64,000 nt of DNA from Sphingomonas sp. EC-HK361 (lineage in GTDB: Bacteria > Pseudomonadota > Alphaproteobacteria > Sphingomonadales > Sphingomonadaceae). Where the stretch lies: the NCBI RefSeq assembly GCF_902498785.1, contig NZ_LR701494.1, forward strand, positions 1,053,022 to 1,117,021, written 5' to 3'. Below, one piece after another: positions 1 through 8,677 of this stretch (position 1 is the first letter of the stretch; the number at the start of each line of letters is the position of its first letter). Below the pieces are notes generated by a model, which saw only the letters and a program-made list of their open reading frames with translations, did not search any database and was not told the DNA's origin. The position numbers were made by a program, and so were the translations under genes.

Positions 1-1
1 G

Positions 2-97
2 CCGATCGCCGCGCTGGAGCGCTGGGCGGGCAAGGCTTGGAAGGGCTTTGCACGCCACGTTCTGCGTCGTCGTCGCCGCGAATTGGCGACCGTCTGA
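2..97 (+). CDS. lptF: LptF-like permease, C-terminal end only (partial)
   Basis: The frame beginning at base 2 is open and ends at TGA 95-97, giving the last 31 residues of a protein whose start lies outside the window. The tail is basic (a run of Arg followed by Glu-Leu-Ala-Thr-Val), as is common at the cytoplasmic end of LptF. The stop overlaps the ATG of lptG as TGATG, the arrangement expected for the lptF-lptG pair that forms the inner-membrane part of the lipopolysaccharide exporter. The call rests mainly on this position, because too little protein is visible for a domain assignment. Confidence 0.55.
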   Translation, partial: PIAALERWAGKAWKGFARHVLRRRRRELATV

Positions 98-1191
98 TGC
101 TGAGCGGCTTTTTCCCGTCGCGCACGGTCGCGGTTTACATGGCGCGGATGTTCCTCATCCGGACCTTCGCGATCCTCTTTGCGCTGGTTCTGGTGCTTCA
201 GGCGCTCGACCTGCTGAGCGAGTCCGGGCGAATCCTCGCCACGCAGGGCAATGGCGATCCCGAAGTCTGGCGCTACGTGTCGCTCCGCCTGCCCCAGATC
301 GCTGCGTTCTTCCTGCCTTTCTCGGTGCTGCTCGGCACGATCCTGACGCTCATCACGATGAACCAGAACAGCGAGGTCGTCGCGCTGAAGGCATCGGGCA
401 TGTCGGCGCATCAGGTGCTGGCGCCGCTGCTCGTCGCCAGCCTCGGGGTCGCGCTCCTGAACTTCGCCTTCAACGACCGCGTCGTCAGCCGCGCAACGGC
501 GACGCTCAGCCAGTGGCAGAAGGTGAATTACGGCAAGCTGCCGATCGACCGGGGCGACCGATCGAACGTCTGGGTGCGCGACGGCGACGACCTGATCGAA
601 GTCGATCAGATCAAGGGACGCGGCGATGCGACTCAGCTCGGCAACGTGACGCTCTACGACCGGTCGGGTGGCAGCCTGCAGGCGCTGGTCACGGCGCCGC
701 GCGGGCATCGCAGTGGCGACGGATGGGCGATCGGCCCGGCGAAGCGCTTCGACGTCGCCAGCGGGCAGGTCGCGACGCTGCCGTCGCTCGTGATCGGCCA
801 CGGCGTGCGCCCCGATCAGTTCACGCTCGCGAGCGTCGATGCGGACAGCCTCTCCTTCGGCGCGCTCAAGTCGGCGATCGGCGATCTGTCCGAATCCGGG
901 CGACCGACCAAGGCGCTGGAAGGATCGTTGTGGCACAAGCTCTCCAGCCCCCTGTCCTCGGTGCTGATGCCGCTGCTGGGCGCAGTCGCGGCGTTCGGAA
1001 TCGCGCGGTCGGGCAAGCTGTTCGTGCGCGCGGTCATCGGCATGGGGCTCGGTTTCCTGTATTTCGTGGCGGACAATTTCGCGCTCGCGATGGGCAATAT
1101 CGGCGCCTATCCGCCGTTCCTCGCCGCATGGGCGCCGTTCCTGCTGTTCCTGCTGATCGGTGAGGCCGTGCTGATCCGCACGGAAGAATAA
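97..1191 (+). CDS. lptG: LPS export ABC transporter permease LptG
   Basis: 364-residue inner-membrane protein with the LptF/LptG layout: membrane helices in residues ~10-110, a periplasmic beta-jellyroll-like region (~130-260) and further helices at the C-terminus. The helix pair around QNSEVVALKASGMS is the typical LptF/G cytoplasmic coupling segment. With LptF and the LptB ATPase it extracts lipopolysaccharide from the inner membrane and passes it to LptC/LptA. ATG 97 was chosen because it overlaps the preceding stop (TGATG) and removes a 20-residue N-terminal extension that has no membrane character. Family assignment is strong. Confidence 0.93.
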   Translation: MLSGFFPSRTVAVYMARMFLIRTFAILFALVLVLQALDLLSESGRILATQGNGDPEVWRYVSLRLPQIAAFFLPFSVLLGTILTLITMNQNSEVVALKASGMSAHQVLAPLLVASLGVALLNFAFNDRVVSRATATLSQWQKVNYGKLPIDRGDRSNVWVRDGDDLIEVDQIKGRGDATQLGNVTLYDRSGGSLQALVTAPRGHRSGDGWAIGPAKRFDVASGQVATLPSLVIGHGVRPDQFTLASVDADSLSFGALKSAIGDLSESGRPTKALEGSLWHKLSSPLSSVLMPLLGAVAAFGIARSGKLFVRAVIGMGLGFLYFVADNFALAMGNIGAYPPFLAAWAPFLLFLLIGEAVLIRTEE

Positions 1192-1212
1192 ACGCGGGCG
1201 TTCTTTCGCCTG

Positions 1213-2253
1213 TTGGTGGCAATCGCCGGGTTTGTGGCGCTGCCCGCCGCTGGCCTGGCGCAAGTACCGCAGTCGCCGCCGTGCCGCACCGTCGGCGACA
1301 GCCCCGCGCGCGACGGTGCCCGGCAATTCCTGCGCATCGACCCTGATTCCGCACAGCGGCTGGCCGCAATCGGGCTGGACCGCGCGGCGATCTTCGCGCG
1401 GATGCAGGAGACTTCGGTTCCGGAGACGATGGGCTGTTGGGCGATGCCCGCGGGCAATTTCGACAGCCAGCTCGTCTCGGTCGGCATGGCGCAGTGGAAC
1501 TACGGCACCGGCAGCCTCCAGCCGCTGCTGATCCGCTGGCGCGACGGCTTCGCTTCCCGCCGCGACTTTGAACAAGCGCTGGCAACGATCGCCCCGACCT
1601 ATGGCGCCTTGCTCTTTTCCAGCGACTGTCTCGCCGTCCCCGTCAAACCCGCGTGCCGCGCCGGGATTCTCGCCGCGGAAGATGCACAGGGAAAGCTCTC
1701 CTCCACCCTCCAGGCCGAGCTCACCGCCTTGTTCGAGGACGACGCGATGCTGCAGGTGCAGACCGATCTCTACGTCGCGCTGCTCGATCAGGTCCGGCTC
1801 GACCTGCTGCGCGTCTTCCCGCAATATCCGGGCGCGCTGCGGCCGATCACGATGCGCAAGGTCCGCTGGGCGATTGACACGCGCGTGCAGCAGGGCGGGC
1901 TGCCGGGGGACGAGGACATCTATCGGCTGCGCACGAAGCTCGCCGCGATGCCGCCGTCCGATTACTGGCCGCGGCTGACCGCGATCTTCGACTGGTATGA
2001 TGCGATTTCGCGCACGATCGATCAGGACGGAATCCTCAACGATTTCGGGTGGAACACCGCGACGTGGCGATGCCTGGTCCGCAACCGCCGGGTCGACCCG
2101 GAGCAATATGAGCTGCTGAACCTGACCTTCCTGAAAAGCCGCACCGCCACCGGGAATAGCGGCCGCTGGCAGGCGCTGACGTTTGAGCGGCGCGCGAAGA
2201 TCATTCTGGGCACGGGCAGCGTCAGCAGCAGGCGTGACGGGTCCTGCCCCTGA
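1213..2253 (+). CDS. Exported protein of unknown function, possible lysozyme-like fold
   Basis: About 346 residues, in the same frame as lptG and 21 nt after its TAA. The start is uncertain: TTG 1213 or GTG 1216, both giving a short hydrophobic leader ending near Ala-Gly-Leu-Ala-Gln, consistent with a signal peptide. Pairs of Cys suggest disulfides and a periplasmic location. The segment VPETMGCW followed ~17 residues later by VGMAQWNYGTGSLQPLL resembles the Glu...GxxQWN motif seen in chitosanase/lysozyme-like proteins; that resemblance is my inference from pattern only. Position after lptG is compatible with an envelope role, but no function is proven. Confidence 0.7.
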   Translation: MVAIAGFVALPAAGLAQVPQSPPCRTVGDSPARDGARQFLRIDPDSAQRLAAIGLDRAAIFARMQETSVPETMGCWAMPAGNFDSQLVSVGMAQWNYGTGSLQPLLIRWRDGFASRRDFEQALATIAPTYGALLFSSDCLAVPVKPACRAGILAAEDAQGKLSSTLQAELTALFEDDAMLQVQTDLYVALLDQVRLDLLRVFPQYPGALRPITMRKVRWAIDTRVQQGGLPGDEDIYRLRTKLAAMPPSDYWPRLTAIFDWYDAISRTIDQDGILNDFGWNTATWRCLVRNRRVDPEQYELLNLTFLKSRTATGNSGRWQALTFERRAKIILGTGSVSSRRDGSCP

Positions 2254-2404
2254 CAGCGGCGCGCGGCGCTGGAACGGCGCTGCCTGCCTCAAAGGCATTA
2301 GGCAATGTGGTCAATGGCAGGGGTGCGACGAGCGCCTATGCTGACCCGGCCGCTATGGCCCTTTGCGCCCGGCGGCGTTCGGCTGTCCGAAAGTTCCTGC
2401 TGCG

Positions 2405-5400
2405 ATGCGCATATCCTCGCTCCTGTCCACGACCGCGCTGTATTCGGCAGCGGCGAGCGGGCTGTTCGCGGCGCTGACAGCGACCGCGGAGGCGCAGAGC
2501 GTTTCCGCCGCAGCCACGGAAACCGGGGATAGCGACGCGCCGCCGCTCCAGACGTCGCCGCCGCCGGCCGAAGAGGCGCAGACCGGCGAGATCGTCGTCA
2601 CCGGATCGCGCATCCGCCGCACCGACCTCGAATCGGCCGTCCCGCTCGTGGCAATCTCGGGCGATGCCTTTTACCAGACCGGGCGCAGCTCGATCGGCGA
2701 CGTGCTGAACGACCTGCCCTCGCTCACCAGCACCTTCAGCCAGTCGAACTCCAGCCGCTTCCTCGGCACCGCCGGCCTCAGCCTGCTCGACCTGCGCGGG
2801 CTGGGCACCGAGCGGACGCTGGTGCTGGTCAACGGCCGGCGCCATGTCGCGGGCGATATCCTGAACAATGCGGTCTCGACCGACATCAACACCATCCCGA
2901 CCGACCTGATCGAGCGGGTCGAGATCGTGACCGGGGGGAGCTCCGCGGTCTACGGATCGGACGCGATCTCGGGCGTCGTCAACTTCATCCTGAAGGATCA
3001 TTACCGCGGGCTGCAACTGCGCGGCCAGGGCAGCATCAGCCAATATGGCGATGCCGGAAACTACTATCTGAGCGCGCTTGGCGGCGTCGATTTCGGCGAT
3101 GGCCGCGGCAATATCGCGCTCAACGTGGAATATGCCCACCAGAATGATTTCTACGCGTCAGCACGCAAGGATTATCGCCACGCCGACGGCTTCATCACCG
3201 TCGATACCGATCCGTTCGACGCGGTGAACGGCAGCGACGGCGTCCCCGACAATCTGTTCTACCGCGACATCCGCAGCGGCACGTTCAGCAACGGCGGGAC
3301 CTTCCTGTCGTATCTCGGCGGAGACAGCTACGCGCCGTTCCTCTTCCAGCCCGACGGCACGCTGATCCCGCAAACCGGCCAAGCGGTCGGCCTGCCGCCG
3401 CTCCCCAGCTATATCGGCGGCAATGGCAGCACGTTCCGGGAAGGACGGCAGCTCGGACTGCTCCCCAAGCTCGATCGCTACAGCGCCAATCTGGTGGCGC
3501 ATTTCGAGATCAGCGAGGCCTTCGTTCCCTTTATCGAGGCGAAATACGTGCGCACGGATTCGCTCGGCAATGCGAGCGGCCCGTTCTTCTTTTCCGGCGG
3601 CACGACGGGTTCCCCGCGAGAGCGCTTCTTCACCGACAACCCGTATCTGACCGATCAGGCGCGCGGCATCATCCGCGATTTCTACGGCGATACATCCGGC
3701 GCGTTCGATGCCGAGGGCAACCCGATCCCCAACGGCATCAACGATGCCGACGAGCAAGGCTTCACCTTCATCCGCAACGTGGTGGAATTGACCAACCGCG
3801 AGGAAGCGGCGCGGCGCGAGACCTACCGCATCGTCGCGGGTATCCGCGGCAAGTTCAACACCGATTGGGGTTATGAGCTTTCCGCCAATTACGGCGAGTT
3901 CGTCGAGAACACGCGCATCCTCGGCAATGTGAACCTCCAGCGCTTCCTGCTCGCCATCGACGCGGTCGATGCGGGGCGGGTGCAGACGGGCACACCCAAC
4001 GGCCAGATCGTGTGCCGCGCGTCGATCGATCCCGCCGCGCGGATCGCCTATGAGGGCGCGACAGACCCCGTCTTTGCCGCGGGTCAGCTTGCCACCGATG
4101 TCGCCGCGTGCGTGCCGATCAACCTGTTCGGCGAAGGCAACATCACCGATGCGGCGCGGCGCTATCTCCTCCAGGATTCGTTCGCGCGCGGGAAGATCAC
4201 CCAGTTCGTGCTGAGCGGCTTCGTGAACGGCGACACCAGCGAATGGTTCAACCTGCCCGGCGGCCCGATCGGCTTCGCAATCGGCGCCGAATATCGCCGC
4301 GAGACAGTGTCGTATCGGCAGGATCAGGCAACGGCCGCGGGGCTGACCTTCTACAACGCCCTGCCCCCCTTCACCCCGCCCGCATTCGAGGTGAAGGAGG
4401 TGTTCGGCGAAGTTCGGCTGCCGATCCTGAAGAACGTGCCCTTCTTCCAGCAGCTCTCGATGAACGGTGCGTTCCGCGTCGCCGACTACAAAGGCGCGAC
4501 AGGCACGGTCGCCTCCTATGGCGGGGGCGTGGAATGGGCGCCGGTCGCCGACCTGCGCTTCCGCGCCAATTATGCCCGCGCCGTCCGCGCGCCCAATCTC
4601 GTCAACCTTTACAGCCCGCTCGGCCAGAATTTCGCGCTGGTGAACGATCCCTGCTCGGCCCGCAACATCGGAACCGGCTCCACCACGCGGCCTGCGAACT
4701 GTGCCGCGGCCGGCGTGCCGGCGGGCTACGACTTCGTCTATCAGCAGTCGCTCGCCTTCCAGTCCGGCGGCAACCAGGCGTTGAAGGCGGAGCGATCGGA
4801 CTCCTACACGCTCGGCCTCGTCTTCCAGCCGCGCGTGCTGCGCAACTTCGCGCTGACGGTCGATTATTTCGACATCACCGTGAACAAGGTCATCACCTCG
4901 CCGAACGCGCAGGACATCCTCGACGCATGCTATGACGCGGCCGATCTCAACAATCAGTTCTGCGGGCTGTTCACGCGCAACGCCGGACCGGGGCTTGGAC
5001 CACGCGGCGAGATACCGGGGCAGATTCTCGAGAACAGCCTGAAGGTCATCCCGCTCAATTACGCCAAGCTGAAGGTGCGGGGGATCGATTTCGACGCGTC
5101 CTACTCACGGAAATTGGGCAATATTGGCGATCTCTCGCTGCGCGGTATCTACACGCTGTCGTTACAAAACGACACGTTCCTGTCGCCGACCGACCCCAAC
5201 CGCGCCAACCAGCAACTGCTCGAATTGGGCTTTCCGAAGCACGAATTCACGATCGACACCGCGCTGAAGACCGGGCCACTGACGATCGGCTACAAGGTGC
5301 GCTACATCGGCAAGATGGTCCTCAACGAATATGAGGACACTTTCAGCAAGCAGGGGCGCCCGCCGCAGAACGCGGACTACGCCGATCGCCGTTTCTACCC

Positions 5401-5587
5401 CGATGTCGCGTATCACAACATCCGCTTCGACATTCAGGTGAAGGACCGGATGAACTTCTACGCCGGCGTGGACAATGTAACGAACCGCAAGCCGCCGCTC
5501 GGGCTGACCGGCTCGGGCTTCGGCAGCGGCATCTACGACAATGTCGGGCGCCTGTTCTACGCCGGTGCGGTGGTGAAGTTCGGATGA
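2405..5587 (+). CDS. TonB-dependent outer-membrane receptor
   Basis: 1060-residue TonB-dependent receptor. A signal peptide (hydrophobic run, cleavage near AEA-QS) precedes a plug domain that begins with a TonB-box-like GEIVVTGSRIRR and contains VLVNGRRH and VTGGSSAVYGSDAISGVVNF. A long beta-barrel follows, ending in an aromatic C-terminus (AGAVVKFG). The length and the 'GSRIRR' plug type match the large sphingomonad/Caulobacter receptors often linked to peptide or complex organic substrates; the ligand cannot be read from sequence. ATG 2405 is preferred to the upstream in-frame ATG 2363 because it places the signal peptide at the N-terminus. The sulfotransferase gene follows after 16 nt. Confidence 0.93.
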   Translation: MRISSLLSTTALYSAAASGLFAALTATAEAQSVSAAATETGDSDAPPLQTSPPPAEEAQTGEIVVTGSRIRRTDLESAVPLVAISGDAFYQTGRSSIGDVLNDLPSLTSTFSQSNSSRFLGTAGLSLLDLRGLGTERTLVLVNGRRHVAGDILNNAVSTDINTIPTDLIERVEIVTGGSSAVYGSDAISGVVNFILKDHYRGLQLRGQGSISQYGDAGNYYLSALGGVDFGDGRGNIALNVEYAHQNDFYASARKDYRHADGFITVDTDPFDAVNGSDGVPDNLFYRDIRSGTFSNGGTFLSYLGGDSYAPFLFQPDGTLIPQTGQAVGLPPLPSYIGGNGSTFREGRQLGLLPKLDRYSANLVAHFEISEAFVPFIEAKYVRTDSLGNASGPFFFSGGTTGSPRERFFTDNPYLTDQARGIIRDFYGDTSGAFDAEGNPIPNGINDADEQGFTFIRNVVELTNREEAARRETYRIVAGIRGKFNTDWGYELSANYGEFVENTRILGNVNLQRFLLAIDAVDAGRVQTGTPNGQIVCRASIDPAARIAYEGATDPVFAAGQLATDVAACVPINLFGEGNITDAARRYLLQDSFARGKITQFVLSGFVNGDTSEWFNLPGGPIGFAIGAEYRRETVSYRQDQATAAGLTFYNALPPFTPPAFEVKEVFGEVRLPILKNVPFFQQLSMNGAFRVADYKGATGTVASYGGGVEWAPVADLRFRANYARAVRAPNLVNLYSPLGQNFALVNDPCSARNIGTGSTTRPANCAAAGVPAGYDFVYQQSLAFQSGGNQALKAERSDSYTLGLVFQPRVLRNFALTVDYFDITVNKVITSPNAQDILDACYDAADLNNQFCGLFTRNAGPGLGPRGEIPGQILENSLKVIPLNYAKLKVRGIDFDASYSRKLGNIGDLSLRGIYTLSLQNDTFLSPTDPNRANQQLLELGFPKHEFTIDTALKTGPLTIGYKVRYIGKMVLNEYEDTFSKQGRPPQNADYADRRFYPDVAYHNIRFDIQVKDRMNFYAGVDNVTNRKPPLGLTGSGFGSGIYDNVGRLFYAGAVVKFG

Positions 5588-5603
5588 AGCGGCGCGTATC
5601 CTG

Positions 5604-7391
5604 ATGGCGACCGCTGCCCTTTCCGACGATCCGGGCGACGCGCTTGCCGCCGCGCGCGATCTTGTCGCTACCGACCCGGGACGCGCTGCGGCGGCGCTCA
5701 CCCAGATCGTCGATCGTCATCCCGATCACTGTCCCGCGCTGCGCCTGCTGGCCCGTGCGCTGCGCGGTATCGACGAGCCGGGCATCGCCGCGCAGCTCGA
5801 CCAGCGCGCCATCGACACCGCAGCCCGCCGCCCGGCGTTCCGCGCGGCGATCGCGCATTTCGCGGCCGGCCGACTGGACCGCGCGGAGGCGATTGCGCGC
5901 CGCGTGCTGGCGCAGGACGCCGAGGACGTGGCGGCTCTGTGCCTGCTTGCGGAGCTCGCACGGCGCGCCAGCCTGCCGGACGAGGCCGAAAGGCTGCTGC
6001 GGCGCGCGCTGACGCTCGCGCCGGATTTCACCGAAGCGCAGGTGAACCTCGCGAAGGTGATGGCGCAGCGCGGCGATGATGCGGCCGCGCTCTCACTGCT
6101 CGACGATGCGCTGGCCGGCGCGCCCGATGACGACGGCGCGCTTGCCGCGCGGCTCGCGATCACGGCGCAATCCGGCGACTATCCAAGCGCCATCGCGCTG
6201 TATGAGGACGCGCTTGGCCGGCGCGGGCGCGATGCGCGGCTGTGGACCGATTTCGGCTATCTGCTGCGCACCGTCGGTCGCCGCGAGGAAGCCGCCCACG
6301 CGTTTCGCGCGGCGCTGGCGATCGACGCCGGTCTTGGCGAAGCCTGGCTGGGGCTGAGCCACGTCGCGCGTCCGCCGCTCGACCTGACCGACGTCGCAGC
6401 GATGGAGCGCGCGCTCGGCGAGAGCACGGACGCGCGGCGCAGCGTTCCCATGCACTTCGCGCTCGGGCGGGCGCTGGAGGGGTTGGGGAAGCACGCGGCA
6501 TCGTTCCGCCATTACGCCGCCGCCAATCGCATCCAGCGCAGCCTGCTGCCTTACGATGCCGACGCGACGAGCGACATGGTGGACCGCGCGATCGCCTTCT
6601 TCACGCCAGAACGCCTGCGCGCGGCGGGGACAGGTGGGACGGACAGCGTCGCGCCAATCTTCGTCGTCGGGATGCCGCGATCGGGCTCCTCGCTCGTCGA
6701 ACAGATTCTCGCGAGCCACCCGGCCGTCGAGGGACTGTCCGAGCGCCCCGACATCCCGCGCCTCGTCGCTCGTGTGCTGGGCCAGGCCGGCACCTATCCG
6801 GAGGGATTGGCGCGGCTGACATCCGCCGACCTTCGCGCGCTCGGCCAGTCTTACCTCCGTTCCACCGCAGCCAGCCGGCGGACGTCGCGCCCGTTCTGCG
6901 TGGACAAGCTGCCCGAGAACTGGGCGTATATCGCCTTCATCCATCTGATCCTGCCGGAAGCGACGATCATCGATGTGCGGCGCGACCGCCAAGCGTGCGG
7001 CTTCTCCAATTTCGCGCAATATTTCCCGCGCGGCCATGGATATTCGAACGATCTCGTCGATCTGGCGGGCTACCAGACCGATTACCGCCGCATGATCGAT
7101 CATATCGACCGGGTCCTGCCCGGCCGGGTTCACCACCTGTCCTGCGAGGCGCTCGTCGCCGATCCGGAAGCGCAGGTCCGCGCGCTTCTGCACGCGATCG
7201 GCCTGCCCTTCGACGCTGCGTGCCTGCGGCCGCACGAGAACCACCGTCCCGTTCCCACGCCGAGCGCGGAGCAGGTTCGTCGTCCCATCAACCGATCCGG
7301 GATCGACCGGGCCACGCCTTATGCGGCTTGGCTGAACGACCTGTCCCCACCAAAATCGCCCGAGGTCACCGCGCCTTCTCGCCGGGAATGA
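5604..7391 (+). CDS. TPR-repeat sulfotransferase family protein
   Basis: 595 residues. The first ~270 are tetratricopeptide-like helical repeats (recurrent A-x-x-L-x-x-A-L patterns), a protein-interaction scaffold. The C-terminal half is a PAPS-dependent sulfotransferase domain: the 5'-phosphosulfate loop is IFVVGMPRSGSSLVEQIL near residue 356, and the 3'-phosphate region is likely DVRRDRQACGFSNF. Such proteins resemble tyrosylprotein sulfotransferases. The gene lies 16 nt after a TonB-receptor gene and is probably co-transcribed with it; no signal peptide is visible. Its substrate is unknown. Its 3' end overlaps the convergent amidohydrolase gene by 26 nt. Confidence 0.88.
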   Translation: MATAALSDDPGDALAAARDLVATDPGRAAAALTQIVDRHPDHCPALRLLARALRGIDEPGIAAQLDQRAIDTAARRPAFRAAIAHFAAGRLDRAEAIARRVLAQDAEDVAALCLLAELARRASLPDEAERLLRRALTLAPDFTEAQVNLAKVMAQRGDDAAALSLLDDALAGAPDDDGALAARLAITAQSGDYPSAIALYEDALGRRGRDARLWTDFGYLLRTVGRREEAAHAFRAALAIDAGLGEAWLGLSHVARPPLDLTDVAAMERALGESTDARRSVPMHFALGRALEGLGKHAASFRHYAAANRIQRSLLPYDADATSDMVDRAIAFFTPERLRAAGTGGTDSVAPIFVVGMPRSGSSLVEQILASHPAVEGLSERPDIPRLVARVLGQAGTYPEGLARLTSADLRALGQSYLRSTAASRRTSRPFCVDKLPENWAYIAFIHLILPEATIIDVRRDRQACGFSNFAQYFPRGHGYSNDLVDLAGYQTDYRRMIDHIDRVLPGRVHHLSCEALVADPEAQVRALLHAIGLPFDAACLRPHENHRPVPTPSAEQVRRPINRSGIDRATPYAAWLNDLSPPKSPEVTAPSRRE

Positions 7392-8643
7392 TCGCCCCGC
7401 CCTTCATCACTATGCGGACGTGGCGGACGGCGCGGATATCGGCGGTGGGATCACCCTCGACTGCGATCAGATCGGCCAGCAGCCCCGGCTTCACAGCACC
7501 GACCTTGTCGGACGTATGAAACCACCGCGCATTGCCCGATGTCGCCGCGATCAGAACCTTGGCGGGTGCCATCCCTGCCGCCGCCATCAGCTCCATCTCG
7601 CGCGCATTCTGCCCGTGGGCGAAGACGCCGACGTCGCCGCCCATGCAGATCGGCACGCCCGCCGCCATCGCCATGCGAAAGCTCTTGCGGTTGAGAAGCA
7701 CCGCCGCCGGCGCCGGATCGCTGCCGTTCCAGCCGCGATAGCGCGAGGTCGCGTCGGACGCCGCCAGCGTCGTGCACAGGGCGATCCCCTTCGCCGCCAT
7801 CGCCGCGAATATCTCCGGCGTGCCGCCATAGCCATGCTCGATCGTGTCGACTCCGGCCGCCACCGCGCGCCGCATGCCCTCCGCCGTCGCCGCATGGACC
7901 GCGACCGGGCGGCCGGCGTCATGCGCGGCGGCGACCGCGGCTTTCATCTCGTCGAGGCTCAGCGTCGCGCGGCTGTCCTCGCCCGGACGCCAGCGATAGT
8001 CGGCGTACAGCTTGATCCAGTCCGCCCCCGCCGCGATCTGGCGGCGGACGGCGGCGACGATCTGATCCACGCCCGAGACTTCCTCCGCGCCCTGCGGAAT
8101 CGCGACACCGGGCTCGAACCCCTTGGGACCGTAGGCGCCGAGCGCGACGATGGCGCGCGTCGCAACCGACAGCCGCGGCCCCGGCACGATCCCCTGATCG
8201 ATCGCCGCCTTCAGCCCGACATCGGCATAGCCCGCCCCCTCGGTCCCCAGATCGCGCTCGCTGGTGAAGCCGGCGAGCAGCGTCGCCTTCGCATTCGCCA
8301 CCGCGCGCGCGGTCCTCAGTGCCAGCGGCTCGTGCAGCACCTGGTCGTCCCAGCTCGTCTCGTCATAGGGGTGGAGGAACAGATGGCCGTGCCCCTCGAT
8401 CATGCCTGGCATCAGCGTGGTGCCGGCAAGATCGAGTGGCTTCGCGCCCGCAGGTACCGCCAGATTCGGGCCGACCGCGACGATGCGGTCACCGGTGACA
8501 AGCACCTGCCAGCCGGGATGGACCTTCCCGTCCACGCCGTCGAACACCGCGTCCGGCTTTAGCAGCAACGACGCCGGCTCAACGCCGCGCGCCGTTGCGG
8601 CCGGCATCAGAAGCAGCGCGGCGATCGTCGCCAGCCAGCGCAT
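7366..8643 (-). CDS. Exported metal-dependent amidohydrolase (imidazolonepropionase-like)
   Basis: 425 residues with a signal peptide (MRWLATIAALLLMPAATA). Amidohydrolase-superfamily features in order: GTTLMPGMIEGHGHLF with the first metal-binding His-x-His; DWIKLY, whose Lys may be the carbamylated bridging ligand; AVHAATAEG and DTIEHGYGG with further metal His; and MGGDVGVF with the catalytic Asp. Family members hydrolyse amide or peptide-like bonds such as Xaa-Pro dipeptides or cyclic amides. It is divergent from the penicillin-acylase gene, with 34 nt between the two starts, so both may share a control region. The exact substrate is unknown. Confidence 0.9.
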   Translation of the reverse strand: MRWLATIAALLLMPAATARGVEPASLLLKPDAVFDGVDGKVHPGWQVLVTGDRIVAVGPNLAVPAGAKPLDLAGTTLMPGMIEGHGHLFLHPYDETSWDDQVLHEPLALRTARAVANAKATLLAGFTSERDLGTEGAGYADVGLKAAIDQGIVPGPRLSVATRAIVALGAYGPKGFEPGVAIPQGAEEVSGVDQIVAAVRRQIAAGADWIKLYADYRWRPGEDSRATLSLDEMKAAVAAAHDAGRPVAVHAATAEGMRRAVAAGVDTIEHGYGGTPEIFAAMAAKGIALCTTLAASDATSRYRGWNGSDPAPAAVLLNRKSFRMAMAAGVPICMGGDVGVFAHGQNAREMELMAAAGMAPAKVLIAATSGNARWFHTSDKVGAVKPGLLADLIAVEGDPTADIRAVRHVRIVMKGGAIIPGEKAR

Positions 8644-8677
8644 GGTCTTTCCCCTTTTCCCGCTTTACGCTCGACCC

